A stretch of DNA of 13,431 nt, from contig JAVEEE010000098.1 in assembly GCA_030840615.1 (NCBI GenBank), positions 1 to 13,431 of the forward strand, in the 5' to 3' direction. A program made the position numbers and the translations under genes. Positions within the stretch are counted from its first letter, which is position 1, and every line of letters starts with the position of its first letter. Origin of the DNA: Frankiaceae bacterium. GTDB lineage: Bacteria; Actinomycetota; Actinomycetes; JAFAQI01. Below the pieces are notes generated by a model. It did no database searches and was not told the DNA's origin. It saw only the letters and a program-made list of their open reading frames with translations. Positions 6,675 through 13,072 of the stretch are shown here, one piece after another.

Positions 6675-8239
6675 GCGTCATCACCCCAGCCGAACGCAGA
6701 CCACGACGATGCGCTCCACGACGATGCGCTCCACGACGAGGCAGACCAGCTGGATGCGCTCCACGACGACGCGGACCACGACGAGGCAGACCAGGAGGAT
6801 GCGCTCCACGACGATGCGGACCAGGTCGAGGCAGACCACGACGACGCCGACCACGCCGAACCCGACCAGGAAGAAGCCAGCCAGGAGGCCCAGTCACCGT
6901 TCTCCCAAGCGTGCGCTTGCCAAGCTTGGCCGTCGAAGTCCGACTCGCCGAGGTCATGACCTCGGCGGTTGGTGAGCCGGATGAGGCCCGCGCCCGCCTG
7001 GATGCCGGACCCGACGCTGTCTGCGGCGCTGCGAAGCGCCGCCTTTGCTTGGCTGGGCGAGGCGTCCGCATGATCACTGAGCCACGCCGCGGCGACACCA
7101 GAGGTGACCGCGGTCGCCTCACTGGTGCCAGAACCGCGGAAGAGCCCGTTGGACTGCCATCCCGAGGGGTTCTCACGTGCGACGGTGGACTCCGCCGGCA
7201 CCAGGCCGAGCAGGTGAACACCGGAGGCGACGACATCGGGCTTGGCCACGCCCGCGACGACGCCGCTGCCTGAGAACGACGCGATCTGGGTCCGTCGGGA
7301 GGTCATGTCAGCGGCACCGACGGTGAGGGACTGCGGGTCCATCCCCGGGTCACCCACCTGGCCCGGAGTGTTGCCGACCGCGGCGACGACCAGCACACCG
7401 GCCGCCCGGACGTGCTCGACCGCCGCGGTCAGCGGATCTGCTCCGTAGGCCGGCTTCGTCGGCCGGTCGACCGCAAGGGCGATGTTGACGACCTGAATCG
7501 CCCGCGCGTGCGCCGCGACCCAGTCCATGCCCGCCAGCACCTGCGACAGCGTCGTCGCACCCTGCGCATCAGCAACCTTCACGACGACGATGCGCGCGGC
7601 GGGGGCGACGCCCAGGGCGTTGCCGTCGCTGCCGGACACACGCCCACCGGCGATCAGCGAAGCGAGGAACGTGCCGTGGCCGTAACCATCGGTGAACTGT
7701 CCGGATGTGCGAGCAGCTCCGCCTGAAGCCAGCCGCGAGACATCGACGCCGTCGGTGATGCGGCCGGAGGAACGACTGAGAGCTGCGGTGTCACTGACGC
7801 CCGTGTCGAGCAATGCCACGTTGACGCCCCGACCGGTGTCGCGATCACCTGCGTCGGGCCCGAGCCCGTCGCTCGCATAGACGCTGTCGGCGTGGTCGCT
7901 CCCGGAGTTGTCGTGACCGTAGGCGTGCCCGGCGACCCGGCCCGCACGGTCGGGAGAGACACCGGCCACGCGTGCGTCGCCACGAAGGGCGAGCAACGCC
8001 GACATCGGCGCGCGCACGAGCTCGGAACCGACGCGGTGGAAGACATGGACGACTCGGCCACCGGGCACGCGCAAAGGCAGGCTGACACCCGGGCGAACGA
8101 CGACGACGGCAGAGACCATAGGTCCGCCGCGATTCACGGCAGGTGCGGCCGACGCGGCCGGCACTGCAGCCACGCCGACGGCCACCGCGAGAGCGGGCAC
8201 GACCCCTGCAAGCACCAGGGGGTGGGGGCGCGAATGCAC
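6671..8239 (-). CDS. Secreted subtilisin-like S8 protease with C-terminal Trp-Ser pentapeptide repeats
   Basis: A 522-residue exported serine protease. Residues 1-31 form a signal peptide with an ASA-like cleavage site; there is no lipobox Cys. Residues ~40-104 resemble an inhibitor_I9 propeptide. The peptidase domain carries Asp145 (VALLDTG), His188 (DGYGHGTFLASL), oxyanion Asn290 (VVAAVGNT) and Ser373 (FRGSGTSEATAVTSG). The usual GTSMA is here GTSEA, but the triad is complete, so activity is expected. From ~435 the protein changes to a Trp-rich tail with 17 Trp between 440 and 518, nearly all five residues apart (WSASS). It ends GWGDDA, without an LPxTG motif or a C-terminal membrane helix. 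The GTG at 8239 has a strong ribosome site (GGGAGGAG, 6-nt spacer). First gene of the operon. Substrate unknown: it could process an outside signal or the sensor itself. Confidence 0.92.
   Translation of the reverse strand: MHSRPHPLVLAGVVPALAVAVGVAAVPAASAAPAVNRGGPMVSAVVVVRPGVSLPLRVPGGRVVHVFHRVGSELVRAPMSALLALRGDARVAGVSPDRAGRVAGHAYGHDNSGSDHADSVYASDGLGPDAGDRDTGRGVNVALLDTGVSDTAALSRSSGRITDGVDVSRLASGGAARTSGQFTDGYGHGTFLASLIAGGRVSGSDGNALGVAPAARIVVVKVADAQGATTLSQVLAGMDWVAAHARAIQVVNIALAVDRPTKPAYGADPLTAAVEHVRAAGVLVVAAVGNTPGQVGDPGMDPQSLTVGAADMTSRRTQIASFSGSGVVAGVAKPDVVASGVHLLGLVPAESTVARENPSGWQSNGLFRGSGTSEATAVTSGVAAAWLSDHADASPSQAKAALRSAADSVGSGIQAGAGLIRLTNRRGHDLGESDFDGQAWQAHAWENGDWASWLASSWSGSAWSASSWSASTWSASSWSASSWSASSWSASSWSASSWSASSWSASSWSASSWSAFGWGDDA
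6689..6868 (-). repeat. 12 tandem 15-bp units coding WSASS-type pentapeptides
   Basis: Twelve 15-bp units, each ending in CCA (Trp) on the plus strand, encode WSASS with a few variants (WSAFG, WSAST, WSGSA). A 45-bp higher-order period is visible: 6734-6778 and 6779-6823 differ at only three bases. The units at 6704-6718 and 6719-6733 are identical. Spaced Trp codons continue to 6922. The unit length is a multiple of three, so copy-number change would keep the reading frame. Confidence 0.95.
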
Positions 8240-8245
8240 CGAGGT

Positions 8246-8253
8246 CTCCTCCC
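8246..8253 (-). promoter_or_regulatory. Strong ribosome-binding site of the S8 protease gene
   Basis: Minus strand reads GGGAGGAG, then 6 nt (ACCTCG), then GTG. It fixes the protease start at 8239. Confidence 0.75.
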
Positions 8254-8515
8254 GTCACGGCAGAAGGCAAGGCCGTAACTGTGTCTTCGTCGGCATCCGC
8301 AGGCCCAGACTTTGCGCGCGAGACACACGTTCCCCCGAATGGAGCAGCCAGGGCTGGTCCTGCCGCATCGGCGCTGCGGCCCGAACCGCACTGCGCCGGA
8401 CGGAGCAGATGATCACGGATTCGGGCTACAGACCGGGCCTGCCCCGGCCGACAACATGCCCAGCGCCGAAACCGGGCGCGAGGCACGTGACCCCTGCCGC
8501 AACGCACCGCTACAT

Positions 8516-8520
8516 GGAGG
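8516..8520 (+). promoter_or_regulatory. Ribosome-binding site of the response regulator
   Basis: GGAGG followed by a 6-nt spacer and GTG at 8527. This supports the GTG over the in-frame ATG at 8536. Confidence 0.75.
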
Positions 8521-8526
8521 CTTCTA

Positions 8527-9204
8527 GTGACAGCGATGGTCGAGCGGGCGGTCCCCTCTCCGGGACCCGGCCCCGGCTTCACTGCGATGGTCGTCGACGA
8601 TCATCCGCTGGTGCGCGAGTCGATGGTCGCCCGCCTGATGGCGATGGGCGCTCGCGACGTCGTCGAAGCGGCAAGCGTCTCCGAGGCGCGTGCCCGCGCT
8701 CACGCTGGTGGTGCCCGCGACCTGTGCGTCCTGGATGTCGGGCTTCCCGATGGCTCCGGTCTCGACCTGCTCGCCGACCTGCGCGCCGCCGGCTGGCCCC
8801 GCCTCGTCGTTCTCTCCGCCGCTGACGACCCCTACTCCGTCCGCGCGGCATTCGTCGCCGGAGCCCAGGGCTACTTGCTCAAGTCGGCGTCACCACTCGT
8901 CGTAGCCGACGGCGTCCGCCGGGTGCTCGACGGCGGCGTCTACGCCGACCCGTCAGTCGCGTCCTTGCTCGCCGCCGGACTCCGTGGCGGCCCCCAGCAG
9001 GACGGCGTCTCCGAACTCTCCGGCCGCGAGGTCGAGGTGCTGCGGCTCGTCGCCGACGGCCGCTCCAACAAGGAGATCGGCGAGACCCTCGGACTTTCGG
9101 CCCTGACGGTCAAGAGCCACCTCGCTCGCATCGCGCGCAAGCTCGGCACCGGCGACCGGGCCGAAATGGTGGCCATGGCCATGCGCGCAGGCGTCATCCG
9201 CTAG
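8527..9204 (+). CDS. NarL/FixJ-family response regulator
   Basis: A 225-residue regulator. The receiver has the acidic pair Asp24-Asp25 (MVVDDHPLVRES), phosphoacceptor Asp70 (LCVLDVGLPDGSGLD), Ser97 and Lys119 (GYLLKSAS), so it should be phosphorylatable. After a linker (~140-162) comes a LuxR helix-turn-helix: LSGREVEVLRLVADGRSNKEIGETLG and LSALTVKSHLARIARKLGTGD. The first ~18 residues are a Pro/Gly-rich extension. The HTH closely resembles that of the regulator lying between DUF3000 and RNase D in streptomycetes, whose receiver I recall as degenerate; here it is canonical. It is divergent from the protease-sensor-kinase operon, whose HisKA_3 kinase is the natural partner. Targets are unknown; autoregulation across the shared 287-bp region is plausible. 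Confidence 0.93.
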   Translation: MTAMVERAVPSPGPGPGFTAMVVDDHPLVRESMVARLMAMGARDVVEAASVSEARARAHAGGARDLCVLDVGLPDGSGLDLLADLRAAGWPRLVVLSAADDPYSVRAAFVAGAQGYLLKSASPLVVADGVRRVLDGGVYADPSVASLLAAGLRGGPQQDGVSELSGREVEVLRLVADGRSNKEIGETLGLSALTVKSHLARIARKLGTGDRAEMVAMAMRAGVIR

Positions 9205-9408
9205 GGACGCTCCGTCACACGGCGCCGGGTGCTTGCGCTCGGCCGCTCGCTCGCTAGCGCTCGCTAGGGCGGCCTAAGGCGCTGCGCATCCCGTCACCCG
9301 TGCTCCGTCGCTGAACGGGGCGACCTAAGGCTTGCTCGCCGCTAGGCCGCTTCCGGGCTCCGAGCGCGGCTCCCTCGCGCTTCGCGTCGGCGCCCGTACG
9401 CTGATTGA
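9205..9408. repeat. Intergenic repeats and hairpins between regulator and RNase D
   Basis: This 204-bp non-coding stretch contains a near-identical 14-bp direct repeat (GGGCGGCCTAAGGC at 9267-9280 and GGGCGACCTAAGGC at 9318-9331). It has a 6-bp stem GGCCGC/GCGGCC (9241-9246 with 9269-9274) enclosing the palindrome CGCTAGCG (9252-9259), and several CGCTAG/CTAGGC variants. The hairpin lies shortly after the regulator stop and could act as a terminator, but there is no T-run. It resembles dispersed intergenic repeats rather than a gene; no ORF is seen in it. Confidence 0.5.
9397..9402 (+). promoter_or_regulatory. Leaderless-type -10 element for RNase D
   Basis: TACGCT (TANNNT) ends 6 nt before the GTG at 9409, with no Shine-Dalgarno between. 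This gives the same geometry as upstream of 3544 and 12215. Confidence 0.5.
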
Positions 9409-10698
9409 GTGACTGACGGGCAGGAAGCGGGCGCGCGTCCCGCCGTCGTACCCCTGCTGGAGCCGAGGGGAGGCATCCCGCCGGTCGTGGCGGACGAGGT
9501 GGCGCTGGCCGAGGTCGTCGAGAGGTTCGCGGCGGGTGTCGGGCCGGTCGCGGTAGATGCGGAGCGGGCTTCCGGCTATCGGTACAGCCAGCGGGCTTAC
9601 CTGGTGCAGTTGCGTCGAAGCGGCGCCGGCACCGCACTCATCGATCCCGTCTCGTGCCCTGATCTCAGCGCGCTGTCCGATGCCATCGCGGACGCGGAAT
9701 GGGTGCTGCACGCGGCGACGCAGGATCTGCCGTCCCTTGCCGGGGTGGGGATGCGCCCGCGGCAGCTGTTCGACACGGAGCTGGCGTCGCGTATCGCCGG
9801 CTACGAGCGGGTCGGGCTCGCGACCATGTCGGAGATCATCCTCGGCCACCAGCTCGCGAAGGAGCACTCCGCGGTCGACTGGTCGCGCCGACCGCTGCCG
9901 GAACCCTGGTTGGCCTACGCGGCGCTCGACGTGGAGATTCTCGTCGACCTCCGCGATGCGCTCGAGGGTGAGCTCGAGCGGCAGGGAAAGTTGACGTGGG
10001 TCTACGAGGAGTTCGCGGCAATTCTCGCGGCCCCGCCGGCCCCTCCCCGCACGGATCCGTGGCGGCGCACCAGCGGCATCCACCGACTGCGTGGACGCCG
10101 CCAGCTGGGCATCGCCCGGGCGTTGTGGGAGGCGCGCGACGAGCTCGCCCAACGCCGCGACGTGGCTCCGGGCCGGTTGCTGCCGGACAGCGCGATCATC
10201 GCCGCGGCCAGCACGTCGCCACCGGCTCCCGAGGCGCTGGGACGGTTGCCCGGTTGGGGAGGCAAGGCAACCCGGCGCCTGGTGCCCATCATGTGGCCCG
10301 TGGTCGAGCAGGCGCTGAGCCTGCCCGAGTCCGACTTGCCGCGCCCGTCGGCACCGGGAGACGGTCCGCCGCCGCCCAGCCGCTGGCCCGACAGAGATCC
10401 GGTCGCCGCCGAGCGACTGATCCGCACCCGCGCTGCAGTGAACGCGATCGCCGCGGAGCACGGGTTGCCCGTCGAGAATCTCGTCTCGCCTGACCTGGTC
10501 CGGCGGCTGACGTGGACCCCGCCGGCCGGGACCGAGGACGCCGTTGCCGCCGTACTGACAGCGGGCGGGGCTCGCACCTGGCAGGTCCGCCTGGTGGCCG
10601 CCGCGCTCGCCGACGCGCTCGTGGACCAGCCGGTGGTTCGGGCCGAGTCACCGGAAGTGGACTCGGTGCCGGTTGTCGAGGCGGACGGTGCCCGCTGA
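9409..10698 (+). CDS. rnd: Ribonuclease D-like 3'-5' exonuclease with HRDC domain
   Basis: A 429-residue protein. The N-terminal DEDDy exonuclease fold shows Asp50 and Glu52 (VAVDAERASGYRY), Asp106 (HAATQDLPSL), FDTELASRIAG (122-130) and the final Tyr170/Asp174 pair (YAALDVEIL), so all metal-binding residues are present. An HRDC nucleic-acid-binding domain follows (~220-300: RRQLGIARALWEARDELAQRRDV ... LLPDSAII), then a Pro-rich linker (~325-345) and a second HRDC-like helical region to ~415. Known members trim 3' ends of tRNA and other stable RNA. GTG at 9409 follows a leaderless -10. The next gene starts inside its 3' end (11-bp overlap). Length fits actinobacterial RNase D, which is longer than the E. 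coli enzyme. Confidence 0.93.
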   Translation: MTDGQEAGARPAVVPLLEPRGGIPPVVADEVALAEVVERFAAGVGPVAVDAERASGYRYSQRAYLVQLRRSGAGTALIDPVSCPDLSALSDAIADAEWVLHAATQDLPSLAGVGMRPRQLFDTELASRIAGYERVGLATMSEIILGHQLAKEHSAVDWSRRPLPEPWLAYAALDVEILVDLRDALEGELERQGKLTWVYEEFAAILAAPPAPPRTDPWRRTSGIHRLRGRRQLGIARALWEARDELAQRRDVAPGRLLPDSAIIAAASTSPPAPEALGRLPGWGGKATRRLVPIMWPVVEQALSLPESDLPRPSAPGDGPPPPSRWPDRDPVAAERLIRTRAAVNAIAAEHGLPVENLVSPDLVRRLTWTPPAGTEDAVAAVLTAGGARTWQVRLVAAALADALVDQPVVRAESPEVDSVPVVEADGAR

Positions 10699-11176
10699 CC
10701 CGCCCGTCCTGAGCGGCGACGACGTGCTGCTCGTCCCGGTCCGTGCCGGTGCGAGCGAGCGGCTGCTGGCCGGGGACCTCGACGGTCGGGTCGCCGGCCG
10801 CGGCTGGCCGCACGAGGACACCGCCCACGCGCTGGCGTTCGCCGACCGCGGCGGCGCGACGTGGCTGGTCGTCGACTCCGACGGCGCCGTCGTCGGCGAG
10901 CTCGGCACGAAGGCCGCGCCGGATCCGACCGGCACCGTCGAGATCGGCTACGGGTTGGCTGCGCAGAGTCGCGGACGCGGTCTGGGCACCAGGGCGGTTG
11001 CGACGCTGCTCGCCTACCTCGACCGGCAGCCGGACGTCCAGCGGATCGTGGCTCACGTCGCGGTCGGCAACCTCGCTTCAGCTCGACTGTTGGCGCGGCT
11101 GGGGTTTCGGGCCGGCGATCGGCCGGTGGGCGGCGAGCTGGAATTCACCCGGGCCGCCGATACGGCCCTGGTTTAG
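10688..11176 (+). CDS. GNAT-family N-acetyltransferase
   Basis: A 162-residue acetyltransferase. The acetyl-CoA-binding motif A is VEIGYGLAAQSRGRGLGTRAVATLLAYL, with the Q/R-x-x-G-x-G loop SRGRGLG. Upstream is the beta-strand segment TWLVVDSDGAVVGELGTK, and downstream motif B is VAHVAVGNLASARLLARLGF, the NxxSxxLLxKxGF pattern of RimJ-type enzymes. Substrate is unknown; RimJ/RimL-like members acetylate protein N-termini or small amines. The GTG at 10688 has GAGGCGGA just upstream and overlaps the RNase D gene by 11 bp, suggesting a two-gene transcript. A TTG at 10673 would add only five residues. The first ~50 residues are less conserved but still fit the family. No signal peptide or membrane helix. 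Confidence 0.88.
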   Translation: MPADPPVLSGDDVLLVPVRAGASERLLAGDLDGRVAGRGWPHEDTAHALAFADRGGATWLVVDSDGAVVGELGTKAAPDPTGTVEIGYGLAAQSRGRGLGTRAVATLLAYLDRQPDVQRIVAHVAVGNLASARLLARLGFRAGDRPVGGELEFTRAADTALV

Positions 11177-11187
11177 GTCTGGATCCT

Positions 11188-11206
11188 TCAGGTAAGGTCT
11201 CCCTTA
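11188..11206 (+). promoter_or_regulatory. Candidate DtxR/IdeR-type metal-regulator operator
   Basis: TCAGGTAAGGTCTCCCTTA resembles the 19-bp actinobacterial iron box (TTAGGTTAGSCTAACCTAA type), matching about 12 of 19 positions and best in the left half. It contains the dyad TAAGG-N4-CCTTA at 11193-11206. TAAGGT at 11193-11198 also fits a -10, so a bound repressor would block it. It lies 50 bp before the start of a ZIP metal transporter. Confidence 0.45.
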
Positions 11207-11256
11207 GCAAGTTGTCTCGGCATGTTGGTCCGAACCCACTCCGAAGGGCATCTCGC

Positions 11257-12111
11257 GTGAGCACTGGCGGCATCCTGGGGCTCGGCGCCATCGCCGGCTT
11301 CACGATCTTCCTGGGTCTGCCGGTCGGCCGGATGCGACGTGTGTCGCCCTCCGTGAGGACGCTGCTCAACGCCCTTGCGATCGGCATCCTCCTGTTTCTC
11401 GTCGTCGACGTGCTGACCCACGCCATCGAGCCGGTCGAGACCCGTCTCGGCGACCTCACCGGCGCCGATCCGCACGGGTCCTGGGCCAGCTTCACCGGGT
11501 TCGCGGCCCTGCTGGCCGCCGGGCTCGGCGTAGGCCTGCTCAGCCTCGTCTACTACGAGCGGTTCCTCCCCCGCCGCCGCTCCGCCGACAGCTCGAGCGT
11601 CGGGCCGGGGGCCGCCGCCGTCGAGGAGTTCCGGTCGCGCTCCGCTCACGCGTCGCCGGCACGCCGGCTCGCGCTGCTGATCGCCATCGGCATCGGGCTG
11701 CACAACTTCGCCGAAGGTCTGGCCATCGGTCAGTCCGCCGCCGCCGGCGAGACCTCCCTGGCGGTGCTCCTCGTGGTCGGCTTCGGGCTCCACAACGCGA
11801 CCGAGGGCTTCGGCATCGTCGGGCCGCTGGCCGGCGAAGCCGAGCCGCCGAGCTGGGGCTTCCTCGGCCTGCTGGGCTTGATCGGCGGCGGACCGACGTT
11901 CGTCGGCACGCTGCTGGGCCAGGCGTTCACCTCGGACGCCGTCTCCGTGCTGTTCCTGGCGCTGGCCGCGGGGTCGATCCTCTACGTCGTCATCCAGCTG
12001 ATCGGCGTCGCCTTGCGGGCCGGACACAAGGAGATGCTCTATTGGGGCGTGTTCCTCGGTCTGCTTGCCGGGTTCGCCACCGACTTCGTCATCGCGGCCG
12101 CCGGCGCCTGA
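11257..12111 (+). CDS. ZIP-family divalent metal transporter
   Basis: A 284-residue inner-membrane protein with about eight hydrophobic helices. The two ZIP metal-site motifs are clear: GIGLHNFAEGLAIG (His149, Asn150, Glu153) and VGFGLHNATEGFGI (His179, Asn180, Glu183). The loop between helices 3 and 4 (~103-137) is charged and Ser/Arg-rich and lacks the long His tract common in eukaryotic ZIPs; one His is at 131. ZIP proteins bring Zn2+, Fe2+ or Mn2+ into the cytoplasm. Metal choice is unproven, but an iron-box-like site 50 bp upstream suggests iron or manganese. GTG at 11257 has GAAGGG with an 8-nt spacer; longer in-frame starts run into the acetyltransferase gene and lack any ZIP similarity. 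80 bp separate it from the GNAT gene. Confidence 0.92.
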   Translation: MSTGGILGLGAIAGFTIFLGLPVGRMRRVSPSVRTLLNALAIGILLFLVVDVLTHAIEPVETRLGDLTGADPHGSWASFTGFAALLAAGLGVGLLSLVYYERFLPRRRSADSSSVGPGAAAVEEFRSRSAHASPARRLALLIAIGIGLHNFAEGLAIGQSAAAGETSLAVLLVVGFGLHNATEGFGIVGPLAGEAEPPSWGFLGLLGLIGGGPTFVGTLLGQAFTSDAVSVLFLALAAGSILYVVIQLIGVALRAGHKEMLYWGVFLGLLAGFATDFVIAAAGA

Positions 12112-12202
12112 TCGTCCCCTACGGACAGGTTCGACCGACTTCGCCCCGGTCACTCACGGTGATTCACCCGTTTGCCGCATCAAGTACGGCACCGGACCCG
12201 GG

Positions 12203-12208
12203 TACTTT
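12203..12208 (+). promoter_or_regulatory. Leaderless-type -10 element for the 285-residue protein
   Basis: TACTTT (TANNNT) ends 6 nt before the ATG at 12215, with no ribosome-binding sequence. It supports this ATG over the in-frame start further upstream at 12065, which lies inside the ZIP gene. Confidence 0.5.
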
Positions 12209-12214
12209 TCTCGC

Positions 12215-13072
12215 ATGGTCCGCTGGCCCGAGCCTCCCGAGCTGCGGCGATGCGCACTTGCGGTCGCGGTGCTCCACGACCTCGATGTGTTGCCCGCCAT
12301 CGACGGCATCGTCCTGCCCGGACGCCCCCCTGTCGAGGTGCCGTGGACCGAGTGCCGTCGAGCGCTCGGTGGGGTCGAGCCCGAGACGGACGACGGTCGG
12401 CATCGGCTCGCGCGATGGCTCCTGCTGCGCCGCTGGCTCGCCGACCGTCCTCTCGAAGACCTCGTCGAACGTGCCCGTCCCTACGGCGCGTGTGTCGAAT
12501 CGCCCCTGCACCCGGGCCTCGACTGGGTACGCCGGCGGGTGCTCGGTGACGCACTCGACATCGGGCTCGGCTTCGTCGGCCTCGACCCCCGCGACCCGGA
12601 CCGGGTGCTGCCGGTGCCGCTCCGGCTGATCGAGGCGACCGGCGCCGACCCGGACGCCTGGTGGCCCAACTCCGTCGTCTATCTCGAGCGCATGGGTCGG
12701 ATGGCCGCCGACCGCATGCTGCGGGCCCCGGATGCACCGCTGCGACCCATGGGCGACTGCGACGTCGTGACCCTGCTCGCGTCGCTGACACTGCGGGCAG
12801 CCATGGTGGCCGACGTTCCGGACGGCATGCGCACGGTGGCGATCCCGATGCGCTCGCGGGGCTGGCTCGACCTCAACCGGGTCGACCCCGCGTTCTCCGC
12901 AGCTGCGGCCCGCCTCACGGCCGCGGAGGACCGCGGCTTCAGCCGGCCGTTGCTGGTCACCCGCGAGGAAGTTGCGCTGGCGCCCGAAGGCGGCGACGTG
13001 CTGCGGCCGGCGGTCGAGGACCGGATCGCACCGGTCATCGACCTGCGCGACGTGATGTACCACCGGCTCTGA
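12215..13072 (+). CDS. Uncharacterised 285-residue protein
   Basis: I do not recognise a family. The protein starts MVRWPEPPELRRCALAVAVLHDL and appears soluble, with no signal peptide or membrane helix. Distinct parts are a charged helical N-terminal half (LARWLLLRRWLADRPLEDLVERA), a middle with HPGLDWVRRRVLGDALDIGLGFVGLDPRDPDRVLPVPL, a WWPNSVVYLERMG segment, and a C-terminal half with VVTLLASLTLRAAMVADVP, RGWLDLNRVDPAF, SRPLLVTREEVAL and APVIDLRDVMYHRL. Trp, Asp and Arg are abundant. No nucleotide-binding loop or metal cluster stands out. The coding pattern (high GC at third positions) and the leaderless -10 support it as a real gene. It is monocistronic as far as visible and convergent with the MFS gene. 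It may be a conserved actinobacterial hypothetical, but that is only an impression. Confidence 0.8.
   Translation: MVRWPEPPELRRCALAVAVLHDLDVLPAIDGIVLPGRPPVEVPWTECRRALGGVEPETDDGRHRLARWLLLRRWLADRPLEDLVERARPYGACVESPLHPGLDWVRRRVLGDALDIGLGFVGLDPRDPDRVLPVPLRLIEATGADPDAWWPNSVVYLERMGRMAADRMLRAPDAPLRPMGDCDVVTLLASLTLRAAMVADVPDGMRTVAIPMRSRGWLDLNRVDPAFSAAAARLTAAEDRGFSRPLLVTREEVALAPEGGDVLRPAVEDRIAPVIDLRDVMYHRL

Larger units (their letters stand above)
8240..8526. promoter_or_regulatory. Divergent intergenic region between protease operon and response regulator
   Basis: This 287-bp gap must hold the promoters of both divergent units. No TANNNT -10 with a -35 was found for either. Two hairpins are visible: CCGGG-N5-CCCGG at 8433-8447 and GCGCC-N7-GGCGC at 8463-8479, both in what would be the regulator leader. 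A palindrome TGATCA lies at about 8410-8415. On the minus strand, GGAAC (plus 8329-8333) followed about 17 nt later by AGTC is a weak ECF-sigma-like pair. No known riboswitch class was recognised and no small gene is seen. Confidence 0.4.

Noticed and set aside
6689..6868. CRISPR array or transposon end repeats
   Set aside because: Units are contiguous 15-mers without spacers and lie in frame within a coding sequence.
6522..6959. Plus-strand Asp/His-rich repeat protein (DDALHDD pattern)
   Set aside because: It is the reverse reading of the WSASS codons; the 15-bp units lack stops in several frames. The minus strand has the signal peptide, the catalytic triad and the repeat in one protein.
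8306..8333. ECF sigma-factor promoter (GGAAC ... AGTC) for the protease operon
   Set aside because: The -35-like part is good but the -10 part lacks the CGT core. Kept only as a remark in the intergenic entry.
8240..8526. Cyclic-di-nucleotide or other riboswitch in the protease or regulator leader
   Set aside because: I compared both strands from memory with GEMM and ydaO-type cores and found no matching conserved segments; only simple hairpins are present.
9325..10461. Minus-strand open frame of 378 residues opposite RNase D
   Set aside because: Shadow frame: RNase D on plus has every catalytic residue, while the minus product is Arg/Gly-rich with no motif.
11188..12153. Minus-strand open frame of 321 residues opposite the ZIP transporter
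   Set aside because: Asp/Glu/Gln/Gly-rich product typical of antisense to membrane-protein codons. ZIP motifs on plus are unambiguous.
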